Positions 1-8,271 of a DNA stretch of 64,000 bases are shown here, piece after piece. Position 1 is the first letter of the stretch; each line of letters begins with the position of its first letter. This DNA comes from Sphingomonas sp. JUb134. GTDB lineage: Bacteria; Pseudomonadota; Alphaproteobacteria; Sphingomonadales; Sphingomonadaceae. The position numbers and the translations under genes are program-made. Location of the stretch: positions 2,380,501 to 2,444,500 of the forward strand of contig NZ_SLYP02000001.1 in NCBI RefSeq assembly GCF_004341505.2, given 5' to 3'. The notes under the pieces are model-generated. The model did no database searches. It was not told the DNA's origin and saw only the letters and a program-made list of their open reading frames with translations.

Positions 1-54
1 CCGCGTCTATCGTCACGCCTGTCTCTTTCTTTGGGTGATTGCAGGAGCCATTGC

Positions 55-1518
55 ATGGGTGCCGTGATGTTGCAGGGGACCGGCTCCGATGTGGGCAAGT
101 CGGTGCTGGTCGCGGGCCTCTGCCGGGCGCTCGCCAATCGCGGGCTTCGCGTGCGCCCCTTCAAGCCACAGAACATGTCGAACAACGCCGCAGTCACGGC
201 GGAAGGCGGCGAGATCGGCCGTGCCCAGGCCACCCAGGCCCTAGCTGCGCGGGTCCGACCCAGCGTCGACATGAACCCCGTGCTGCTGAAACCCCAGGGG
301 GACCGCACCTCGCAACTGGTGGTACGAGGCCAAGTGCGCGGCATTCTCCGGGCTGCGCAGTGGCGCCAAGGTCGCGAGGGCCTGCTCGACGAGGTGCTGG
401 CGAGCTATCGGCGGTTACGGGCCGAAGCGGACATCGTCGTGATCGAGGGCGCCGGCTCGCCTGCCGAAATCAACCTGCGCGCCGGCGACATCGCCAATAT
501 GGGCTTCGCGCGCGCAGCCGGGGTGCCGGTGGTGCTGGTTGGCGACATCGACCGGGGCGGCGTGATCGCCTCGCTGGTCGGCACGCGCGCGGTGATCGAT
601 CCGGCAGACGCCGCGATGATCCACGGCTTTCTGGTCAACAAGTTTCGCGGAGACCCGACCCTGTTCTCCGATGGCTACGAAGCGATCGCGGAGCGGACGG
701 GGTGGCGCGGCTTCGGCGTGGTGCCGTGGCTCACGGATGCCGCCAGGCTGCCGAGCGAGGATGCGGTCGTGCTCCAGCAATCCCAGGCACCGAGAGCGGA
801 TCGCGTGCTGGTTGCATGCCCGATCACCGCCCACATCGCCAACTTCGACGACCTCGATCCGCTCCGGCTCGAACCCGACGTGGAACTGGTGATGGTCCCG
901 CCCGGCAAGCCGATCCCGGCAGAGGCGGCGCTGATCGTCCTTGCCGGCTCCAAGGCGACAATCGCCGATCTCCGCTTCGTCCGCGCACAAGGGTGGGACA
1001 TCGACATACGGGCGCATCATCGGCGCGGGCGCCCGGTGCTGGGCCTGTGTGGCGGCTACCAGATGCTCGGACGCAGCATCGCCGATCCGGAGGGGCTCGA
1101 GGGTCCTGCGGAGAGCGTCGAAGGGCTCGGGCTACTGGCGGCGGACACGGTGCTCGGTGGCGACAAGGCGCTGGCAGAAGTTCGCGGAACCGCAAACGGC
1201 GCGGCGTTCGAGGGCTATGAAATCCATCTCGGCAAAACCACGGGCCCCGACACGGCACACCCCGCGGTGCGCTTCGAAGACGGGCGGACGGACGGCGCGG
1301 TGAGTGCGGACGGGCTGGTGACCGGAAGCTATGTGCATGGTCTGCTGGGACTGGCCGCGCAACGGCGTGCGTGGCTCGCGCGGATCGGCGTGGCAGGCAG
1401 CGGCCCGGACCACAGCGCTTCCGTCGACCGCGCGCTCGACAGCATCGCAGCGGAGCTGGAGCAGCATGTCGACATCGACGCGCTGATCGCGCTGTCAGTC
1501 CTGGCCGATCGTCACTAG
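55..1518 (+). CDS. cobQ: Cobyric acid synthase (adenosylcobyrate synthase, glutamine-hydrolysing)
   Basis: Cytoplasmic enzyme that amidates the b, d, e and g carboxylates of adenosylcobyrinate a,c-diamide using glutamine and ATP. The 487-residue product has the family's usual length and two domains. The N-terminal ATPase domain carries the P-loop-like GTGSDVGKS (residues 8-16) and FKPQNMSNN. The C-terminal class I glutamine amidotransferase domain has [10 protein letters not shown] with nucleophile Cys332. The ATG at 55 is preferred over an in-frame TTG at 31 because AGGAG lies 7 nt upstream of it. It converges on cobS with a 24-bp 3' overlap. The 54 bases before it hold no gene I can recognise. 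Identity is secure from the motifs; its promoter lies at or beyond the window edge. Confidence 0.96.
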   Translation: MGAVMLQGTGSDVGKSVLVAGLCRALANRGLRVRPFKPQNMSNNAAVTAEGGEIGRAQATQALAARVRPSVDMNPVLLKPQGDRTSQLVVRGQVRGILRAAQWRQGREGLLDEVLASYRRLRAEADIVVIEGAGSPAEINLRAGDIANMGFARAAGVPVVLVGDIDRGGVIASLVGTRAVIDPADAAMIHGFLVNKFRGDPTLFSDGYEAIAERTGWRGFGVVPWLTDAARLPSEDAVVLQQSQAPRADRVLVACPITAHIANFDDLDPLRLEPDVELVMVPPGKPIPAEAALIVLAGSKATIADLRFVRAQGWDIDIRAHHRRGRPVLGLCGGYQMLGRSIADPEGLEGPAESVEGLGLLAADTVLGGDKALAEVRGTANGAAFEGYEIHLGKTTGPDTAHPAVRFEDGRTDGAVSADGLVTGSYVHGLLGLAAQRRAWLARIGVAGSGPDHSASVDRALDSIAAELEQHVDIDALIALSVLADRH

Positions 1519-2211
1519 CGCCACCAGCAATCCAGTTTCCACCAGTTCGATCCCCGCTCCATGCGCGTCGCCGGTGACACCGCCCAGGCGGTGCCGGAAC
1601 CAGGCCGCAGCAGCCGCGATCAGCAGCGGCGCGACGATCAGGGAAGGCACTGCGACGCAGGCGGCCGCCAACACGGCCGCCCAGCCCCACAGATCCCGCG
1701 CGCGGACCGCCGAGGCCACGGTTGCGCCCAGCCCAGCCGGCTTGAGCGGCCGGACGCAGCGGGCCCAAGCGAGCGGGCCCATGCGGGCGGCAAACGGCAC
1801 CAGCACGACCGGAAGCCATCCGACCCCCGCCGCGCCATGAAGCAGCACCAGCTTCGCCAGCAGCTGCAACACGATCGCGACGACGCCGAAGCTTCCGACA
1901 CGGGGATCGGCCATGACGGCGATCAGACGACTACGATCGCCGTGCGCGGCACCGACTCCGTCAGCAACATCGGCAAGGCCGTCGAGATGCAGCGCGCCCG
2001 TGACACCGACCCAGCAGGCGAGCGCCGCAAGCGCGCCGACCCAGGGGTCGGTGAGGCTTCCGAGCCACCCCGCCCCGGCAACGAGCGCCCCCACCACCAG
2101 CCCCACGATCGGGTAGCAGCGGATCGCGGCCGCGAACGCCGGGGGGTCGGCAGACCCCGACGGAACCGGCAGGCGGGTGAGGAAGCCGAGGGCGAGCAGC
2201 AGCCCCTTCAT
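1495..2211 (-). CDS. cobS: Adenosylcobinamide-GDP ribazoletransferase (cobalamin synthase)
   Basis: Integral membrane enzyme that joins adenosylcobinamide-GDP to alpha-ribazole (or its phosphate), the last assembly step of adenosylcobalamin. The 238-residue product begins [17 protein letters not shown], typical of CobS, and has the metal-binding [11 protein letters not shown] segment around residues 75-85. Several hydrophobic alanine/valine/leucine-rich segments follow. Its ATG overlaps the cobC stop as ATGA, so translation is probably coupled to the upstream cistrons. It is the last gene of the riboswitch-led operon and its 3' end overlaps convergent cobQ. Confidence 0.95.
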   Translation of the reverse strand: MKGLLLALGFLTRLPVPSGSADPPAFAAAIRCYPIVGLVVGALVAGAGWLGSLTDPWVGALAALACWVGVTGALHLDGLADVADGVGAAHGDRSRLIAVMADPRVGSFGVVAIVLQLLAKLVLLHGAAGVGWLPVVLVPFAARMGPLAWARCVRPLKPAGLGATVASAVRARDLWGWAAVLAAACVAVPSLIVAPLLIAAAAAWFRHRLGGVTGDAHGAGIELVETGLLVALVTIGQD

Positions 2212-2777
2212 GGGCGCAGTGCCAGGATCTGCGCCGCGGGTGCCTCACCGCGCCAGAGGCGTAGCGAGAGAACACAGGCATAAGGCAGGTCGAAGGCCCA
2301 ACTCTGACGCCGGTCGAAGCCGCAGGCCGCTACCAGAGCCGCCCGCATGGCGCCCGCATGAGTAACGATCAGGCTGCCGTCCGCGACCCCTTCTAGCGCC
2401 TGGGCGACGCGCGCGAGGAGCGTCGACCAGCGCTCGCCACCGGGAGGCGGCGCGCCATCCGGATCGTCCCAGAACGCGCGGAGAGCCGCAGCGTCCACCT
2501 CTTCCGGGCTCCGTCCGTCCCAATGTCCGAAATCGAGTTCCCGCCACCGTCCATCGAGGCCCAGCGGTACCTCGTGATCCGCCGCGATCGCCGTGGCGCA
2601 GTCCACCGAGCGGCGCAGATCGGACGCGACCACCTGCCGGATGGCCAACCCGGCCGCAGCAGAACGGCATGCCCGCACCCCGTCGGGGAGAACTTCACAA
2701 TCCGTGCTGCCAAGCAGCCGGCCGGCAAGCGCCGGCTCGCCGTGGCGCATCAGGTGAAGATCGATCGGCGCCGTCAC
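2208..2777 (-). CDS. cobC: Histidine phosphatase, probable alpha-ribazole phosphatase
   Basis: Histidine phosphatase superfamily protein, probably removing the phosphate from alpha-ribazole-5'-phosphate or adenosylcobalamin-5'-phosphate. The phosphohistidine motif LMRHGE has His12 and a second catalytic His sits in VTHAGAMRA. The open frame extends 65 codons further upstream, but that part lies inside cobT. The GTG at 2777 gives a normal 189-residue protein and overlaps the cobT stop as GTGA, so it is the better start. The superfamily has many substrates; the B12 role is inferred from its place between cobT and cobS. Confidence 0.88.
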   Translation of the reverse strand: MTAPIDLHLMRHGEPALAGRLLGSTDCEVLPDGVRACRSAAAGLAIRQVVASDLRRSVDCATAIAADHEVPLGLDGRWRELDFGHWDGRSPEEVDAAALRAFWDDPDGAPPPGGERWSTLLARVAQALEGVADGSLIVTHAGAMRAALVAACGFDRRQSWAFDLPYACVLSLRLWRGEAPAAQILALRP

Positions 2778-3790
2778 GCCTCGGAAACGCCTGCCTCGGC
2801 AAAGCTCGCCATCTGATCGTGGGTCGCGATCGCGGCACGCACCACGCCTGCTGCCACCGCAGCACCGCTCCCCTCCCCCAATCGCATCCCCAAGGAAAGG
2901 ATCGGACTGAGCTTCAGCCGATCGAGAAGCCGCGCATGACCGGGCTCGGCCGAGCAATGACCGGCGAGGCAATGCCCGACGATGTCCGGGTTGGTCGCCG
3001 CAAGCGGAGCCACGCCGGAACAGCAGATGAAGCCGTCGAGCAGCACGGGAACGCCTGCCTGCCGTGCCGCGAGCACCGCTCCGGCGATGGCGGCGATCTC
3101 CCGCCCGCCCAAGCGCCGAAGAATGTCAAAGGCACCCGAGGCCGCCTTCGTGTGACGGGTCAGGGCGGCGTCGACTGCCGCGACCTTGGCTTCGAGTGCA
3201 CTACCGTGGACGCCGGTACCCGGCCCCACCCAATCCCGCGCGCCGCCGCCGAAGCTCGCTGCCGCCAATGCGGCCGCCGCCGTCGAGTTGCCGATGCCCA
3301 TCTCGCCCAGCACGAGCAGGTCGAGATCCGGCTCGACCACCGCGGCGCCCAGATTGAGCGCCGCGAGGCACTCCTCGGCGGACATGGCCGGCGCTTCGAC
3401 GAAGTCCTTCGTCGGGCGGCCGAGCTCGATCGGGACGACGACCAGTTCCAGCCCGGCGGCACGGGCCAAGGAATTGATGGCGGCGCCTCCGGCTTCGAAG
3501 TTGGCGACCATCTGCGCCGTAACTTCGGACGGAAAGGCACTCACGCCTCGGGCCGCCACGCCATGGTTGCCCGCGAAGATCGCCACCCGCCCCCGGTCGA
3601 TCCGAGGACGCTCGCGTCCCTGCCACCCGGCGAGAAATAGCGCGATCTCCTCCAGCCTGCCCAGGGATCCGGGTGGCTTGGTGAGGACGTCTTGACGGGC
3701 GGCAGCAGCATCGCGCGCTGCCGCATCGATGCTCCGAAGGCTTCCTAACGCCGCTTCGAACGCTTCGGCCGAAGCGAAGAAGCCGCTCAT
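2774..3790 (-). CDS. cobT: Nicotinate-nucleotide--dimethylbenzimidazole phosphoribosyltransferase
   Basis: Makes alpha-ribazole-5'-phosphate from nicotinate mononucleotide and dimethylbenzimidazole, activating the lower ligand of cobalamin. The 338-residue product matches the family length. Visible family motifs are KPPGSLGRLEEIA near the N-terminus, LGEMGIGNSTAAAAL in the middle, and RLGEGSGAA near the C-terminus. Glu306 of the last motif corresponds to the proposed catalytic base. It overlaps its neighbours on both sides by 4 nt (ATGA with the DUF1636 gene, GTGA with cobC), indicating one polycistronic unit. Confidence 0.97.
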   Translation of the reverse strand: MSGFFASAEAFEAALGSLRSIDAAARDAAAARQDVLTKPPGSLGRLEEIALFLAGWQGRERPRIDRGRVAIFAGNHGVAARGVSAFPSEVTAQMVANFEAGGAAINSLARAAGLELVVVPIELGRPTKDFVEAPAMSAEECLAALNLGAAVVEPDLDLLVLGEMGIGNSTAAAALAAASFGGGARDWVGPGTGVHGSALEAKVAAVDAALTRHTKAASGAFDILRRLGGREIAAIAGAVLAARQAGVPVLLDGFICCSGVAPLAATNPDIVGHCLAGHCSAEPGHARLLDRLKLSPILSLGMRLGEGSGAAVAAGVVRAAIATHDQMASFAEAGVSEA

Positions 3791-4197
3791 GCCACCACGA
3801 AGCCGGCGGGCGGCATGCGCGTGAGGAAGTGCCCCTTCACACCTTCCGGCCAGTCGCGATAGGGCACCTGGCCGCCGTCGCTCTCTGCATACAGGACTGC
3901 GTAGTCCAGGATAGCACGTGCCGCACCCTCGTCCGGCGTGAAGCGCCCGAGCACATAGCCGACCTTCTCCGGCGCGCGCAGATGCACGGTGCAGGAATCT
4001 CCGCAGGCGAACAGGCAGGGCATCTCCTCGACTGCCACGGCCTCGTAGGCAGGGTCGCTCGCCTGCACGGCCCGCAGTGCCTCGACCAGGCGGGCACCGC
4101 TTCGCTTGCCGCTGTCGCCGGCCTGGCCCTCACCGGGCACGCGGCAGGTGTTGCACGCGACGATCGCCGGCCCGCTGACCGCTGGCTTCAGGATCAT
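3787..4197 (-). CDS. DUF1636-type small cysteine-rich protein of the B12 operon
   Basis: A 136-residue soluble protein that looks like the DUF1636 family, described as putative metal- or Fe-S-binding proteins often found beside cobalamin genes. The sequence shows a CNTC pair near the N-terminus and a CLFACGDSC cluster in the middle. This thioredoxin-like ferredoxin spacing could hold a [2Fe-2S] cluster. It sits in four-base overlaps between an unnamed membrane protein and cobT. No reaction can be assigned from sequence. A role in cobalt or corrinoid handling is inferred only from position. Confidence 0.8.
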   Translation of the reverse strand: MILKPAVSGPAIVACNTCRVPGEGQAGDSGKRSGARLVEALRAVQASDPAYEAVAVEEMPCLFACGDSCTVHLRAPEKVGYVLGRFTPDEGAARAILDYAVLYAESDGGQVPYRDWPEGVKGHFLTRMPPAGFVVA

Positions 4198-4739
4198 GCG
4201 AGCGCACGCTCCGTCCGCACGGGCGGCACGCCGAGGCTGATGAGCAGACGGTGGAGAACCAGCAAGCCTGCGAGCACCGCCGCATTGCGCCCGAGCTGGC
4301 GCAGCAGCACGTCCGGAGCGAAAGCCGCGGTCCCGCCATCCAGCACCACGGTGCCGAGAAGGATCATCGACTTGAAGGCGACGAAGGACGCGACGAAGCT
4401 CAGGCCGAGCCGGGTGAGGAACCCCGCCCCCGATCGCGTGGCAGCCCAGTGGGCTGCGATGGCGCCCGCGACGGCCGCGAGCCCCATCACTCCACCCCAG
4501 CCGAGGCTGTTGGCGGCCAGAGGGTAATCAAGCCAGCAGAAGCCGACGAGCTGGCTCGCCGCCCATGCGAGCAGCGCGAGCGACACCCCGTCCTTCGCCC
4601 GCATGTGCACCGCAGCCAGGGCGGCAAGCGCCGGAAACGGCGTCGCGCACTTGAACACCAGGGTGGTCGCGACGCTCGCCACGGTGAGCAGCAGGATCCA
4701 GAGCGCCGATGCGGCTTGGGAAGAACGGGGTGTCGTCAT
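4194..4739 (-). CDS. Unnamed polytopic membrane protein of the btuB operon
   Basis: A 181-residue alanine/leucine-rich integral membrane protein with about five or six predicted hydrophobic segments (roughly 12-30, 33-46, 51-70, 80-98, 108-130 and 150-170). I see no ATP-binding or catalytic motif. It starts 12 nt after the btuB stop and overlaps the DUF1636 gene as ATGA, so it is expressed under the same riboswitch. Size and topology resemble substrate-binding (S) components of ECF transporters or small cobalt permeases, but no diagnostic motif proves either. An inner-membrane step in cobalt or corrinoid uptake is the simplest inference. Confidence 0.72.
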   Translation of the reverse strand: MTTPRSSQAASALWILLLTVASVATTLVFKCATPFPALAALAAVHMRAKDGVSLALLAWAASQLVGFCWLDYPLAANSLGWGGVMGLAAVAGAIAAHWAATRSGAGFLTRLGLSFVASFVAFKSMILLGTVVLDGGTAAFAPDVLLRQLGRNAAVLAGLLVLHRLLISLGVPPVRTERALA

Positions 4740-4751
4740 CGATCATTTCCC

Positions 4752-6692
4752 TCAGAAGCGGCCGCGCAGACCTGCATAGACGCTGCGGCCGAGCGTGCCG
4801 TACCGGTAGACGGTGGCATAGTCCTCGTCGAACAGGTTCTCCACCCGCGCGAAGAGCCGCACCTTCGGGCTCAGCGGGACCTCGCCCCGAACGTCGACCA
4901 GCGTATAGTCGTCCAGTCGCGTCGTGTTGGCCGCATTGTCGTAGCTCTTGCCGGCCCAGCGCAGCGCCGCGCCCAGGGACGCGCCACTCGGCAGGCTGTA
5001 GGTCGCGGACGCATTGGCCGTGTGGCGGGGACGCCGCGGCAACCAGTTGCCATAGGCGCTGCCGGTCGAGCGGTTCTCGGCCTCGGTCCAGCTGTAGTTG
5101 GCGTCGGCGGTCACCCGCGAACCCAGGCGGGCAGCGATGGTGGCTTCCACCCCGCGGGCGAACGCGCGGGCGATGTTGTCATAATAGCCCCAGCGCGCGA
5201 TGTCGGTGCCGGGGATGACGCAGAGCGGGTCCGGCGTGGCGCCGCAGCCGATGTATTCGACCAGGTCACGGGTCCGGCGCTCGAAATACGTCGCCGAAAG
5301 CGTCACCGCGCGGTCGAGCAGGCGCTGCTCGACGCCAGCCTCCCAGCTCCGCGCGCGCTCGGGGTTCAGGCCCTGGTTCCCGTATTCGGAGAACAGCTGG
5401 TACAACGTCGGCGCCTTGAAGCCTTCCGAGTAGCTGGCACGCACCACCGTGCCCCACGGCAGCGCCCACGCACCACCGCCGGCAAACAGCGTCTCGCTAC
5501 CGTAGCGGCTATGGTCGTCCTGCCGCAGGCCCGCAGTCAGGGTGAGACCGTCGACCACGACACCATTCACCTGGCCGTAGATGCCGGTGAGTTCGGCCTT
5601 GCCCCGCGCCGGCTCCGGCACCGGGTCCGACAAGGCGCCGGAAGGCGAAACGGAGCGGAAGCGCGACTTCTCGTTCTCGATTCCGAACACGGCATTCCAT
5701 CCGGTCGCGATCGCAAGGCTGCCCTGATACTCGAGCCGCTCGTTCCGGCCTGCCGCGTCGAAGGTCTTGGGCCGCTCGCGCGCCGGATCATAGTTGTCGC
5801 GGTTGGTGTCGGTATAGCCGTAGCCGAAGCGGTTGCGCAGACGGCCACCCAGAAGGTCGACGTTCAAGCCCGCATATCCGACAAACTCGCGGTTGCGCGA
5901 ATACTCCAGGCTGTCGCCGGCGAACCCGTCGATCTCCACGCGACCATTAGCGTAATAGCCCCGCACCTCGGCGCTGACGCCGGTCGCCAGCTCGAGCCGG
6001 GCGCGGCCCTGCGCGCTTTGGTTCGTATAGCCGTCCGGCTCGCGGCCACCGAAGTCGGGTGCCACTGCCGAGACACCATCGGTGGTGAACGTCTGCCCAC
6101 CCACGCGCCACGCGAGCGGGCCGGTCTGCCCGCCCACCGCGGCGCGGGCGCTCACGGTGTCGCGTGACCCCGCCTCGACGTCGAAGCTCCCTTCCAGATC
6201 GCTCTGCGGCAGCGGCGTCACGACGTTGACGACGCCGCCGATCGCCTGGCTGCCCCAGAGGATCGACTGTACGCCGCGCAGCACCTCGATGCGGGAGGCA
6301 TCGCCCACCAGCAGGTTCGCGAAGTTGTAGCCGCCGCCCGTCGAGGACGGATCGTTCAGCTTGACGCCGTCGATCACCACCACCGTCTGGTCGGCCTCGG
6401 CACCGCGGATGCGAACCGACGTGGCGGTACCATAGCCGCCGTTGCTCGACAGGCTGACGCCCGGGGTGCGCAGCAGCAGCCCTGCCACGCTCAGGTCCTG
6501 GGCCCGATCGATCGCTTCCTTGTCGAGCACCGTGATGGACGCGGCGACCCGATCGGCAGCGATCGGAGTGCGGGTGGCAGTGACGACGACCTCGTCGGAG
6601 GCCGGCGCAGTCGCAGCGTCGGGCGCCGGCGCCTCCTGCGCAAAAGCGGGAAGCGAAAACAGCAGCGGCAACGGCGCAAGAACTCGGATCAT
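4752..6692 (-). CDS. btuB: TonB-dependent vitamin B12 (corrinoid) outer-membrane receptor
   Basis: Outer-membrane beta-barrel that imports cobalamin or cobinamide using TonB energy. The 646-residue precursor has a signal peptide (MIRVLAPLPLLFSLPAFA, then QEAP). It continues with a TonB-box-like DEVVVTATRTP, a plug domain with VRIRGAEADQTVVVIDGVKLNDPS, and a barrel ending in a C-terminal Phe (GLRGRF), as expected for Bam-dependent barrels. The ATG at 6692 has GAAGGGGG just upstream; an in-frame extension of 22 codons lacks signal-peptide character. It is first in the operon and follows a cobalamin riboswitch, which supports B12 rather than siderophore as substrate. Confidence 0.94.
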   Translation of the reverse strand: MIRVLAPLPLLFSLPAFAQEAPAPDAATAPASDEVVVTATRTPIAADRVAASITVLDKEAIDRAQDLSVAGLLLRTPGVSLSSNGGYGTATSVRIRGAEADQTVVVIDGVKLNDPSSTGGGYNFANLLVGDASRIEVLRGVQSILWGSQAIGGVVNVVTPLPQSDLEGSFDVEAGSRDTVSARAAVGGQTGPLAWRVGGQTFTTDGVSAVAPDFGGREPDGYTNQSAQGRARLELATGVSAEVRGYYANGRVEIDGFAGDSLEYSRNREFVGYAGLNVDLLGGRLRNRFGYGYTDTNRDNYDPARERPKTFDAAGRNERLEYQGSLAIATGWNAVFGIENEKSRFRSVSPSGALSDPVPEPARGKAELTGIYGQVNGVVVDGLTLTAGLRQDDHSRYGSETLFAGGGAWALPWGTVVRASYSEGFKAPTLYQLFSEYGNQGLNPERARSWEAGVEQRLLDRAVTLSATYFERRTRDLVEYIGCGATPDPLCVIPGTDIARWGYYDNIARAFARGVEATIAARLGSRVTADANYSWTEAENRSTGSAYGNWLPRRPRHTANASATYSLPSGASLGAALRWAGKSYDNAANTTRLDDYTLVDVRGEVPLSPKVRLFARVENLFDEDYATVYRYGTLGRSVYAGLRGRF

Positions 6693-6834
6693 GAAACCCC
6701 CTTCAACATGCAACGCCCGCTGCTTGCCGGGACAGGGCGCATGCCCTCGCCCCCGCAAGCATGCAGGCTGACGATGTCGTCGCTCGGGTTTCCCCGTCCG
6801 TTCGGCGCACCCTGACCGATCGAAGGACGACTGC

Positions 6835-6992
6835 GTCAGGCAGGTCTCCTGGCTCGCGGGTCTCAGCCGGTCCGCGCCGCCTTCTCAGGATCACTCCCAA
6901 TGGCGTATGGCGCGGTGGCTCGCCGCGTACAGTTGCAGGGGCAGCCGGGGTTTTCCCGTTCCCTTTTCATCCCCGTCTCCGGGGAACCTGTC
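6835..6992 (-). promoter_or_regulatory. Cobalamin riboswitch controlling the btuB operon
   Basis: Read on the minus strand, this stretch carries the conserved cobalamin aptamer elements in order. They are GGTTCCCC near 6981-6988, AAAAGGGAACGGG, the core CCTGCAACTGTA with GCGGCGAGC (6919-6940), and the B12 box GAGCCAGGAGACCTGC (6840-6855). It lies in the 367-bp gap between cobO and btuB, with about 140 nt from the B12 box to the btuB ATG. By family knowledge, adenosylcobalamin binding represses the downstream genes. No expression-platform terminator was worked out, so the off-mechanism (termination or start-site masking) is unknown. Confidence 0.93.
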
Positions 6993-7059
6993 GCATGCCG
7001 CCCGGTAGCCGCGCCGCCGGGCGGGGTCAATCGCGCTGCGTTGCCGGGGTTGCGTGCGA

Positions 7060-7665
7060 TCAGAATTCGATCCCGGCCTGGGCCTTCACCCCGTCCCGGA
7101 ACGGATGCTTGACCTGCGTCATCTCGGTGACCAGGTCGGCCATGTCGATCAGCGCCTGCGGCGCGTTGCGCCCGGTGACGACGAAATGCTGCCGAGGTCC
7201 CCGCGCCGCAGCGGCCACCAGCACCTCTTCCACCGGCAGATAGTCGTAGCGCAGGACGATGTTGAGTTCGTCCGCGATCACCATGTCGTAGGTGGGATCC
7301 TCCAGCATCCGCTTCACCTCTTCCCAGGCGGTGCGGGTCACGGCGATGTCGCGGGCGCGATCCTGGGTGTCCCAGGTGAACCCCTCCCCCATCGGGCGAA
7401 ACTCGATGTGAGCCGAAAGCGCGTCGAACACCGCCTTCTCGCCGGTATCCATCGCCCCTTTGACGAACTGGATCACGCCCACCTTCATGCCATGGCCGAT
7501 CGCCCGCACCGCCATGCCGAGCGCGGCAGTGGTCTTCCCCTTGCCCGGTCCTGTGTGGACGATCAGCAGCCCCTTCTCGATCGTCTTGGTCGCCATCATC
7601 GCCTGGCGCGCAAGCTGTACCTTGCGCATCCTGGCATTGTGGCGCGCGTTCTTGTCCTGCTCCAA
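7060..7665 (-). CDS. cobO: Cob(I)yrinic acid a,c-diamide adenosyltransferase
   Basis: Transfers the 5'-deoxyadenosyl group of ATP to cob(I)alamin-type corrinoids, making the coenzyme form. The P-loop VHTGPGKGKTTAALG is characteristic of the CobO/BtuR/CobA family, as is VIADELN in the middle. The TTG at 7665 (AGGAG 6 nt upstream) gives 201 residues beginning EQDKNARHNARM, the usual family N-terminus. A TTG at 7722 would add 19 residues but has no ribosome site. It lies downstream of regA by 75 nt and upstream of the riboswitch, so it may be transcribed with regBA rather than with btuB. Confidence 0.93.
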   Translation of the reverse strand: MEQDKNARHNARMRKVQLARQAMMATKTIEKGLLIVHTGPGKGKTTAALGMAVRAIGHGMKVGVIQFVKGAMDTGEKAVFDALSAHIEFRPMGEGFTWDTQDRARDIAVTRTAWEEVKRMLEDPTYDMVIADELNIVLRYDYLPVEEVLVAAAARGPRQHFVVTGRNAPQALIDMADLVTEMTQVKHPFRDGVKAQAGIEF

Positions 7666-7740
7666 CCCACTCTCCTGACGGCAACTCGCGCCCGCCGTCG
7701 CGTCGCGCACCGCAGTCGTCAAGGCGACGAAGCCGCGGGA

Positions 7741-8271
7741 TCAGGAAAGGTGGCGTTTCTCCAGCTTCCGAGCGAGGGTGCGCCGATGCATGCCGAGCCG
7801 CCTGGCGGCCTCCGACACGTTGAAGTCGCTCGCGGCCAGCGTCTGGTGGATATGCTCCCACTCCAGCGTCTTGATCGTCGTGGGGGTGGCAGAGACCTCG
7901 ACCTGAGCGTCGCCGCCCGGCCGATCGAACGCCGCCTCGATCTCGTCGGTGTGCGAGGGCTTCGTCAGATAGTTGGTGGCACCCAGCTTGATCGCCTCCA
8001 CCGCCGTGGCGATGCTCGCAAAGCCCGTCAGCACCACGATGCGCATCTCCGGGTCCGCGGCATGAAGCTGCTCGACACAGGCAAGGCCCGATGCCCCGCC
8101 GAGCCGCAGATCCACGACCGCGAACTCCGGCGCGAAGCGATCGACGATGCCGGCCAGATCCTCAAGATCCGCCGTCACCTCCACCTGGTAGCCACGCCGC
8201 TCGAACGACCGGGCGAGCGTACGCGCGAAGACGGCGTCGTCCTCGACGATCAGGAGCCTGCGGTCGGTCAT
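7741..8271 (-). CDS. regA: RegA/ActR/PrrA-family response regulator
   Basis: Global redox response regulator of the RegA family. The 176-residue protein has a receiver domain with acidic DD at 11-12, phospho-acceptor Asp54 (VVDLRLGG), T/S switch residue in VLTGFAS and Lys in LTKPS. A Fis-type helix-turn-helix at the C-terminus (about 148-176) reads SEAARRLGMHRRTLARKLEKR, nearly the signature of this family. The four-proline hinge of Rhodobacter RegA is absent. It overlaps regB as ATGA and is the last gene of the cyo-surf1-regB-regA run. Likely targets include the oxidase and energy genes, by analogy. Confidence 0.93.
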   Translation of the reverse strand: MTDRRLLIVEDDAVFARTLARSFERRGYQVEVTADLEDLAGIVDRFAPEFAVVDLRLGGASGLACVEQLHAADPEMRIVVLTGFASIATAVEAIKLGATNYLTKPSHTDEIEAAFDRPGGDAQVEVSATPTTIKTLEWEHIHQTLAASDFNVSEAARRLGMHRRTLARKLEKRHLS

